Shown piece by piece: positions 58,488 through 64,000 of a stretch of DNA of 64,000 nucleotides. The stretch covers positions 4,216,001 through 4,280,000 of the forward strand of contig NZ_JACHJR010000001.1 in NCBI RefSeq assembly GCF_014203705.1. The letters are read 5' to 3'. Position 1 is the stretch's first letter; each line of letters opens with the position of its first letter. Position numbers and translations under genes: made by a program. A model generated the notes under the pieces. That model did no database searches, was not told where the DNA came from, and was given only the letters and a program-made list of their open reading frames with translations. Source of the stretch: Kitasatospora gansuensis. GTDB taxonomy: Bacteria > Actinomycetota > Actinomycetes > Streptomycetales > Streptomycetaceae.

Positions 58488-58660
58488 TCAGGGGCTCGGG
58501 GAACTGCGACGCCGACCTCGTTCAAGGTGATCCATGCGTAGGTGGTCAGGCACTTTCGCAGTGACCCGAACGCCAGATCTCCTCGCAGTTCCCCGAGCCC
58601 CTGGATAGTGCAACCGGACGCTCTGCCTACGGCGCAGCCCCGAGCCCCTGGACCGTAGAT
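58488..58660. repeat. Palindrome-ended intergenic repeat, copy C plus a half copy
   Basis: Copy C (58488-58604) has the same ends as B (CAGGGGCTCGGGGAAC ... CCCCGAGCCCCTGG, GATAGTGCAACCG) and the same interior direction. A half copy follows (58634-58660, CCCCGAGCCCCTGGACCGTA), whose outer side matches the left flank of copy A in inverted form. There is no gene in the repeat. Confidence 0.88.
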
Positions 58661-58725
58661 GCCGGAGCACCTGCCAGAGGCTGAGCCCCTGCCCAAAGCC
58701 GTGATCGCGGGCTAGCATCCCGTTC

Positions 58726-59571
58726 ATGATGCCGATGCCGCCGTCCTGGCCCGCCCGGATCAGGGCGCTCGCGGAGGGTGGTCTGACCCCGCCGGTCCCG
58801 AAGCCCTCCGCCACCGTGGTGCTGCTGCGGGACGGGGCCGGGGGCCCGGAGGCGTACCTGCTGCGCCGCCGCACCTCGATGCCGTTCGCCGCCGGGATGT
58901 ACGCCTACCCGGGCGGCGGTGTCGATCCGCGGGACGCGGAGGCCGAGCTCGGCTGGGCCGGCCCGAGCCCCGCCGAGTGGGGCGAGCGGCTCGGGGTGGA
59001 CGCCGCCACCGCGCAGGCCGTGGTCTGCGCGGCCGTCCGGGAGACCTTCGAGGAGGCCGGCGTCCTGCTGGCCGGACCCGATGCCGGCACCATGGCCGAC
59101 GCCGCGGACTGGTCCGCCGAGCGCGCCGCGCTGGAGGCGCACGAGCTCTCCTTCGCCGACTTCCTGCGGGCGCACGGCCTGGTGCTCCGCTCCGACCTGC
59201 TGTCGGCCTGGGCCAGGTGGATCACGCCGGCCTTCGAGGAGCGCCGGTACGACACCTGGTTCTTCGTCGCCGCGCTGCCGGCCGGGCAGCGGGCCGCCGA
59301 CACGGTCGGCGAGGCGGACCGGGTCGCCTGGCTGACTCCCGCCGAGGCGGTCGAGGGCCACGCGGACGGTCGGTACGGGATGATGCCGCCGACCGTGACG
59401 GTGCTCCGGGAGCTGCTGCCCGCCGGTACGGCGGCGCAGGCGGCCGACCTGGCGGCGGACCGCAAGATCGAGCCGGTCCTCGGTACGGCCGAGCTGGCCG
59501 GTGATCGGATCTCAGTGCGATGGTCGGGGTATGAAGAGCTGACCATCGACGGTATTTTTCCTCTCAACTGA
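58726..59571 (+). CDS. Nudix hydrolase (NUDT19-like)
   Basis: A 281-residue protein starting MMPMPPSWPARIRALAEGGL. The segment LLRRRTSMPFAAGMYAYPGG, then GVDPRD and CAAVRETFEEAGVLLAG gives a Nudix box with a long insertion between its two halves, as in the NUDT19-like CoA pyrophosphatases. The C-terminal half includes ARWITPAFEERRYDTWFFVA. Substrate inferred only by family. Confidence 0.88.
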   Translation: MMPMPPSWPARIRALAEGGLTPPVPKPSATVVLLRDGAGGPEAYLLRRRTSMPFAAGMYAYPGGGVDPRDAEAELGWAGPSPAEWGERLGVDAATAQAVVCAAVRETFEEAGVLLAGPDAGTMADAADWSAERAALEAHELSFADFLRAHGLVLRSDLLSAWARWITPAFEERRYDTWFFVAALPAGQRAADTVGEADRVAWLTPAEAVEGHADGRYGMMPPTVTVLRELLPAGTAAQAADLAADRKIEPVLGTAELAGDRISVRWSGYEELTIDGIFPLN

Positions 59572-59597
59572 CCGCTCCACCCAGGAAGGATCGCCCG

Positions 59598-59780
59598 ATG
59601 ACCCACAATGACGTGGTTCGCCGTGCGGCGTACCCCCAGCCCACCCTCTCCGTCCGGCCGCTGACCCTCCGTTCGCTGGCGGGGCAGCTCGACCCCGTCC
59701 CGGTCGAGCCGTACCTGCGCTCGCTGGAGCGGCCGCTGCACCCGCGCACCCTGCACCGGATCTGCGAGGGCGGCCGGTGA
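59598..59780 (+). CDS. Small hypothetical protein (60 aa)
   Basis: ATG behind GGAAGGATCGCCCG. The 60-residue product MTHNDVVRRAAYPQPTLSVR ... LHPRTLHRICEGGR is basic with no membrane span. Its stop overlaps the MBL gene start (GTGA), so it is translated together with it. No family recognised. Confidence 0.65.
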   Translation: MTHNDVVRRAAYPQPTLSVRPLTLRSLAGQLDPVPVEPYLRSLERPLHPRTLHRICEGGR

Positions 59781-60598
59781 GCGGTCCGCTCCCCGGTGAC
59801 CCCGCCGCCGAGATCGGCGGCGGGGCCACCCCCCGGGCGTTCTGCGTACTGGCGCCGAACCCGTCGCCGATGACGCTCGACGGCACCAACACCTGGCTGC
59901 TGTCCGAGCCCGGCTCCGAGCTCGCGGTGGTGATCGACCCGGGCCCGTTGCACGAGGGCCATCTGCGCCGGGTGATCGACATCGCCGAGCAGCAGGGCAA
60001 GCGGGTGGCGCTGACCCTGCTGACCCATGGTCACCACGACCACGCCGAGGGCGCCGCGCGGTTCGCCGAGCTGACCGGCACCGAGGTCCGGGCGCTCGAC
60101 CCGGCCCACCGCCTCGGCGGCGAGGGCCTGCACGGCGGCCAGGTGATCGAGGTCGGCGGCCTGGAGATCCGGGTGGTCGGCACCCCCGGGCACACCGCCG
60201 ACTCCCTGACCTTCCATCTCCCCGCCGACGGCGCGATCCTGACCGGCGACACCGTGCTCGGCCGGGGCACCACGATGGTCGCCCACCCGGACGGGACGAT
60301 CGGCGACTACCTGGACTCGCTGCGCCGCCTGCACACCATGGCCGCGGAGCAGGGCGTCCGTACGGTGCTGCCGGGCCACGGCCCGGTGCTGGCCGACGCG
60401 CTCGGCGCGGTGGACTACTACCTCGCCCACCGGGCCAGCCGGCTGGCCCAGGTGGAGACCGCCGTGGAGGCGGGGTACCGGACCGCCGAGCAGGTGGTCG
60501 CCAAGGTCTACGCGGACGTGGACCGCGCGCTCTGGCCCGCCGCCGAGCTCTCCGTCCGGGCGCAGCTGCGCTATCTGGAGGACCACGGCCTGATCTGA
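59777..60598 (+). CDS. MBL-fold metallo-hydrolase (LACTB2-like)
   Basis: A 273-residue enzyme. Metal motif THGHHDHAEG, then GTPGHTADSL, TGDTVLG and VLPGHGPVL; the N-terminal NPSPMTLDGTNTWLL and a C-terminal winged-helix part (AEQVVAKVYADVDRALWPAA) match LACTB2-like endoribonuclease/hydrolases. Substrate unknown. Confidence 0.93.
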   Translation: MSGPLPGDPAAEIGGGATPRAFCVLAPNPSPMTLDGTNTWLLSEPGSELAVVIDPGPLHEGHLRRVIDIAEQQGKRVALTLLTHGHHDHAEGAARFAELTGTEVRALDPAHRLGGEGLHGGQVIEVGGLEIRVVGTPGHTADSLTFHLPADGAILTGDTVLGRGTTMVAHPDGTIGDYLDSLRRLHTMAAEQGVRTVLPGHGPVLADALGAVDYYLAHRASRLAQVETAVEAGYRTAEQVVAKVYADVDRALWPAAELSVRAQLRYLEDHGLI

Positions 60599-60620
60599 CG
60601 GCCCGTACGCCTGACAGAGA

Positions 60621-60662
60621 CGCCTGAGGGCCCGTGAGCAGCAGCTCACGGGCCCTCAGGCG
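60621..60662. terminator. Bidirectional 19-bp terminator
   Basis: Perfect stem 60621-60639 with 60644-60662, loop AGCA, between the converging MBL and Crp genes. Confidence 0.88.
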
Positions 60663-60669
60663 CTGGATG

Positions 60670-61344
60670 TCAGCGGGAGCGGCGGGAGAGCCGCTCGACG
60701 TCCATCAGGACCACCGCGCGGGCCTCGAGCTTCAGCCAGCCGCGGCCGGCGAAGTCGGCCAGCGCCTTGTTGACCGTCTCGCGGGAGGCGCCCACCAGCT
60801 GGGCCAGCTCCTCCTGGGTGAGGTCGTGCGCGACGTGGATGCCCTCGTCGGACTGCACGCCGAACCGGCGGGACAGGTCCAGCAGGGCCTTGGCCACCCG
60901 ACCCGGCACGTCGGAGAAGACCAGGTCGGACATCACGTCGTTGGTCCGGCGCAGCCGGCGGGCGATCGCCCGGAGCAGCGCGATCGAGACCTCGGGGCGG
61001 GCGTGCAGCCAGGGCTGCAGGTCGCCGTGGCCGAGGCCGAGCAGCTTGACCTCGGTCAGCGCGCTGGCGGTGGCGGTGCGCGGGCCCGGGTCGAACAGCG
61101 AGAGCTCGCCGATCATCTCGCTGGGGCCGAGCACGGCGAGCATGTTCTCCCGGCCGTCCGGGGAGGCGCGGTGCAGCTTGACCTTGCCCTCGGCCACGAC
61201 GTACAGCCGGTCGCCCGGGTCACCCTCGTGGAAGAGCGACTCGCCACGGGCCAGCGTCACCTCGGTCATGGAGGCACGCAGCTCGCCGGCCTGCTCGTCA
61301 TCGAGAGCCGCGAACAGCGCGGCACGCCGCAGAACGTCGTCCAC
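60670..61344 (-). CDS. crp: Crp/Fnr family regulator
   Basis: A 224-residue protein. The cyclic-nucleotide domain (LFHEGDPGDRLYVVAEGKVK; GELSLFDPGPRTATASALTE with R in the phosphate loop) is followed by an HTH: LTQEELAQLVGASRETVNKA. No FNR cysteines, so a cAMP-type CRP is likely. It matches the single well-conserved streptomycete Crp, involved in germination and antibiotic production. GTG start at 61344. Confidence 0.9.
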   Translation of the reverse strand: MDDVLRRAALFAALDDEQAGELRASMTEVTLARGESLFHEGDPGDRLYVVAEGKVKLHRASPDGRENMLAVLGPSEMIGELSLFDPGPRTATASALTEVKLLGLGHGDLQPWLHARPEVSIALLRAIARRLRRTNDVMSDLVFSDVPGRVAKALLDLSRRFGVQSDEGIHVAHDLTQEELAQLVGASRETVNKALADFAGRGWLKLEARAVVLMDVERLSRRSR

Positions 61345-61671
61345 GTGCTTCCTCCTGCTGGTGGTGGGTGGTGCTTCCGGTCATGACTTGCCTCACCAAG
61401 GATGACGCATGTCGCTCCGATCATATGAGGAGGGGGGCGGGCGGGGAGTACGGTACGGGGCCATTTGTACTCATCAGTGCTCCCCGGATGCCGTAGTGGG
61501 CGCTCGATCACCCGTTTGCAGTACCCGTTCCGATCCTCCCGTCGCCCGGTGTCGGCGCCGTTGGGCCGAACGGATGCCGGGGACGGGGTGCCGGTTCGCC
61601 GTGCGGAGGTCCGGCTCCGCCGGAAGGGTGGAAGGGGTTGATCCATTCGGCATTCCAGGAGGGACGGACAG
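61345..61671. promoter_or_regulatory. Divergent promoter region of crp and aqpZ
   Basis: About 327 bases without a supported gene. It holds the promoters of both flanking genes; GAGG precedes aqpZ by about 10 bases (CAGGAGGGACGG). No clear dyad was recognised. Confidence 0.4.
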
Positions 61672-62385
61672 ATGGAAAAGCGCGCGGTGATCAGTGAATT
61701 CCTCGGCACGCTGCTACTGGTGCTCTTCGCGGTCGGTGCGGCGGTGGTGGCCGGTCAGTGGATCGGCACCCTGGGGATCGCGTTGGCGTTCGGCTTCGTG
61801 CTGCTCGCCCTGGCGTACGCGCTCGGTCCGATCTCCGGTTGCCACGTCAATCCGGCGGTCACGCTCGGCTTCCTGCTGGCGCGCCGGATCGACGGCCGGA
61901 CGGCGGTCTCGTACTGGGTCGCGCAGTTCCTCGGCGGGATCGTCGGTGCGGCGCTGGTGCTGCTGCTGGCCAAGCAGGTCCCCGGGCTGCAGACCAGCGG
62001 CAAGCTCGGCAGCAACGGCTGGGGCGACCGGTCCGAGGCGCACATCAACCTGTTCGGCGCCTTCCTGACCGAGGTGCTGCTGACCTTCCTGCTGGTCTAC
62101 GTGGTCCTCTCGGTCACCCACCGCTTGGCCGTCACGGGCTTCGACGGCCTGCCGATCGGGATGGCGCTGGCGGTGGTGCACCTGGTCGGCATCCCGCTGA
62201 CCGGCACCTCGGTCAACCCGGCCCGCTCGCTCGGGCCCGCGATCTTCGCGGGCGGGGCGGCGCTCTCCCAGGTCTGGCTGTTCCTGCTGGCCCCGCTGGT
62301 CGGCGGCGCCGTCGCCGCCGGAGTGCACCAGCTGACCCACCCTCAGCGGGTGGCCGCGGAGGTGCGGGAGACCGCGCGGGTCTGA
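61672..62385 (+). CDS. aqpZ: Aquaporin Z
   Basis: A 237-residue membrane channel with six spans and the two half-helix NPA motifs (GCHVNPAVTLGFLLA and TSVNPARSLGPAIF). Selectivity-filter residues typical of water channels (His in VVHLVGIP, Arg in NPARS) are present, so water transport is likely. Confidence 0.93.
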   Translation: MEKRAVISEFLGTLLLVLFAVGAAVVAGQWIGTLGIALAFGFVLLALAYALGPISGCHVNPAVTLGFLLARRIDGRTAVSYWVAQFLGGIVGAALVLLLAKQVPGLQTSGKLGSNGWGDRSEAHINLFGAFLTEVLLTFLLVYVVLSVTHRLAVTGFDGLPIGMALAVVHLVGIPLTGTSVNPARSLGPAIFAGGAALSQVWLFLLAPLVGGAVAAGVHQLTHPQRVAAEVRETARV

Positions 62386-62400
62386 CATCCGGTTCGCACC

Positions 62401-62430
62401 AGGCCCGGCCGGCAGGTTCCGGCCGGGCCT
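62401..62430 (+). terminator. aqpZ terminator
   Basis: AGGCCCGGCCGG and CCGGCCGGGCCT form a perfect 12-bp stem around CAGGTT, 16 bases after the stop. Confidence 0.8.
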
Positions 62431-62533
62431 CGTGCCGGCTGCTCGGAACCGGCCGCCGGGGGGTCTCGCCCGAAGTGATCTCGGCAAAGTAGGCTGACGA
62501 ACACTCATGACACGGACATGACCGGCTGGGGCG

Positions 62534-63490
62534 ATGGCCATGAACGCACGTACGGAACGAGCGACCGAGCCGGAATGGGCGGGCGACGACCAGGAGTGGT
62601 GGGACTGGTACATGTCCCTGGCCGTCAACGCCCCCTTGGGGGCGGTGAGTTCCATCGCTTCACCCGGCGGACCGCCGGTGCGGCCCGCCACCCCGGGCGA
62701 GGTCGCGGGTGCGCTCGACCAGCCGTACCTCCTGCCGGACCGGGCGGTCGAGCGGTTCCGCCGCCGAGGGCACGTCCGGCTGCCCGGGGTGATCCCGCCC
62801 GCCGTGCTGGCCGCGCTCGCCGAGCGGGCCGGTCAACTCCTCGGCGAGGCCCACGGGTTGGCCAACCCGGGACGCTTCCTGGCGCTGGAGCAGCTCTGGC
62901 TGACCGACCCGCTGCTGCGCAGCGTCGCGCTCTCCCGCCGGCTCGGCGACCTCGCGGCCCGCCTGCTCGGCGCCGGCCGGGTGCGGCTCTACCACGACAA
63001 CGTGCTCTCCAAGGAGCCCGGCTGCGGACGGACGCCCTGGCACCGGGACGCCGACCACTACCCGCTCGACTCCCCGGCCGTGTGCACCAGTTGGATCCCG
63101 CTGCACGACGTGCCGACCGCGATGGGGCCGCTGGCCTGCCTGGACCGGACGGCCGTGCCGCCGGTGCTGGCGGCCACCCCGGCGGTCGCCGAGCAGGGGT
63201 ACGACGGGTTCGTCGCCGCCACCCTGCGGGCCGACGGGATCACTCCCGTCCCCGCGCCGTACCGGGCCGGCGAGGTCTCGTTCCACGCCGCCGACTGCTT
63301 CCACACCGCCGGGCCGAACCGCACCGACACCCCGCGCCGGGTGCTCTCCGCCACCTACTACGCCGACGGCACCCGGGTGGTGGCCCGCCCGACCGCGATG
63401 AGCGGCCGCTGGACCGACTTCCTGCCCGGTGTCGCGCCGGGCGGTCCGGCCGCCTCGCCACTCAACCCGGTGGTCGGCACCCTGGGCTGA
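62534..63490 (+). CDS. Phytanoyl-CoA dioxygenase (PhyH) family oxygenase
   Basis: A 318-residue Fe(II)/2-oxoglutarate enzyme: iron ligands in WHRDADHYPLD (HxD) and the distal His in FHAADCFHTAGPNRTD, with the 2-oxoglutarate Arg close by (DTPRRVL). GHVRLPGVIPPAVLAALAER is the family N-terminus. The substrate is probably a small hydrophobic molecule or a natural-product intermediate; not decidable here. Confidence 0.88.
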   Translation: MAMNARTERATEPEWAGDDQEWWDWYMSLAVNAPLGAVSSIASPGGPPVRPATPGEVAGALDQPYLLPDRAVERFRRRGHVRLPGVIPPAVLAALAERAGQLLGEAHGLANPGRFLALEQLWLTDPLLRSVALSRRLGDLAARLLGAGRVRLYHDNVLSKEPGCGRTPWHRDADHYPLDSPAVCTSWIPLHDVPTAMGPLACLDRTAVPPVLAATPAVAEQGYDGFVAATLRADGITPVPAPYRAGEVSFHAADCFHTAGPNRTDTPRRVLSATYYADGTRVVARPTAMSGRWTDFLPGVAPGGPAASPLNPVVGTLG

Positions 63491-63506
63491 CCCGGGCGCC
63501 GGGGGT

Positions 63507-64000
63507 TCACCCGTCGAGTCGGGCGGGCAGGCCGAACAGTGGGAACAGCTGCTCGGTGTCCAGGAACGAGTTGAGCCCGACCACCCGGCCCGCCGAGATC
63601 TCCAGCACCTGCAGCGCCCATGGCGCGTGCCCGCCGTCCGGGCTCGGCCGGTACTGGCCGAACGCGGGTGCCCCGTTGGCGACGGTCGGCAGCAGCCGCG
63701 AGCCCCGGCAGCCGCAGCCCGGGCCGAGCAGCCAGTCGCGGATCTCGCCCTTCCCGCGCAGCCACATCTCGTACGGCGGCATCGAGAGCACGGCGTCCTC
63801 GTGCAGCAGACCGGCCAGGGTGTCCAGGTCGTAGCTCTCGAAGGCCCGGAGATAGCGCTCCAGTAGGCGTTCCTGGTCCTGGTCCAGCGGCCGGAGCGGG
63901 TCGGTGACCACCGGCTCCTGCGCCGCCATGGTCGAACGGGCCCGCTGGAGCGCGCTGTTGACGGAGGCCACGGTGACGCCGAGCAGTTCGGCCACCTCGG
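63507..64000 (-). CDS. ECF sigma factor with SnoaL-like tail (5' part beyond window)
   Basis: Minus strand, open at the right edge. It begins inside region 4 (EVAELLGVTVASVNSALQRA) and continues into a SnoaL-like C-terminal domain (LERYLRAFESYDLDTLAGLL; MPPYEMWLRGKGEIRDWLL), the architecture of the SigG/SigJ-like ECF group. The first about half of the protein lies outside the window. Confidence 0.85.
   Translation of the reverse strand, partial: EVAELLGVTVASVNSALQRARSTMAAQEPVVTDPLRPLDQDQERLLERYLRAFESYDLDTLAGLLHEDAVLSMPPYEMWLRGKGEIRDWLLGPGCGCRGSRLLPTVANGAPAFGQYRPSPDGGHAPWALQVLEISAGRVVGLNSFLDTEQLFPLFGLPARLDG

Overview
The window is high-GC actinobacterial DNA. It contains a streptomycete-type housekeeping run (SRP RNA, dnaX, ybaB, recR, DUF5063, lysC, asd), a wblA gene, twin ArsA-like ATPases and many GTG/TTG starts with Shine-Dalgarno boxes. 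Streptomyces or Kitasatospora (Streptomycetaceae) is the natural reading; the genus cannot be fixed from this window. The left flank (1-5 kb) has a TrmB/LuxR-type regulator cut by the edge, diverging from a tiny secreted peptide with a coupled partner gene. Two adjacent secreted enzymes follow, a CHAP amidase and an SGNH hydrolase, both with a six-repeat C-terminal propeller-like module. After tRNA-Ser and the SRP RNA comes the core block dnaX-ybaB-recR-DUF5063 and lysC-asd (replication, recombination, aspartate pathway), then an ECF-like sigma factor with a membrane partner.

From 13.5 to 29 kb the genes are typical accessory chromosome content: SURF1, an S9 peptidase coupled to a lipoprotein, an HTH regulator with twin palindromic boxes, an FtsX-type ABC exporter, a DHA2 MFS pump with an FMN reductase and a divergent TetR regulator, an NmrA-like protein divergent from an AraC regulator, a TetR-SnoaL pair and a minimal secreted collagenase. 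A palindrome-ended intergenic repeat of about 118 bp occurs three times in the window (13.5, 18.2 and 58.5 kb), once with its interior inverted.

Positions 29241-50696 form an integrated element bounded by 47-bp direct repeats of the 3' half of tRNA-Pro(CGG); the intact tRNA lies at the right end. It carries a tyrosine integrase with a coupled excisionase, an XRE regulator, a DUF3631 P-loop protein, a DUF2637 membrane protein, a MobC-like protein and relaxase, a ParB-like protein and several hypothetical proteins. No FtsK/TraB-type translocase is visible, so it looks like an integrative and mobilizable element rather than a self-transmissible one. Its cargo (33.3-38.9 kb) is a compact locus: an HTH-TPR regulator diverging, across a perfect 14-bp palindrome, from a 46-residue cysteine-free peptide. 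Tightly packed behind the peptide are a JmjC/cupin-4 2-oxoglutarate oxygenase, an aldo/keto reductase, an APH-fold phosphotransferase and a HATPase protein. I read this as a candidate peptide-modification (RiPP-like) or peptide-signalling system; it matches no class I can name and is the most interesting part of the window.

The right flank (50.7-64 kb) returns to conserved chromosome: metallophosphoesterase, YqeY-like protein, class A penicillin-binding protein, wblA, two ArsA-like ATPases, a DUF4177 protein with a RidA-family protein, a Nudix hydrolase, an MBL-fold hydrolase, a Crp/Fnr regulator, aquaporin Z, a PhyH-type oxygenase and the 3' part of an ECF sigma factor with a SnoaL-like tail.
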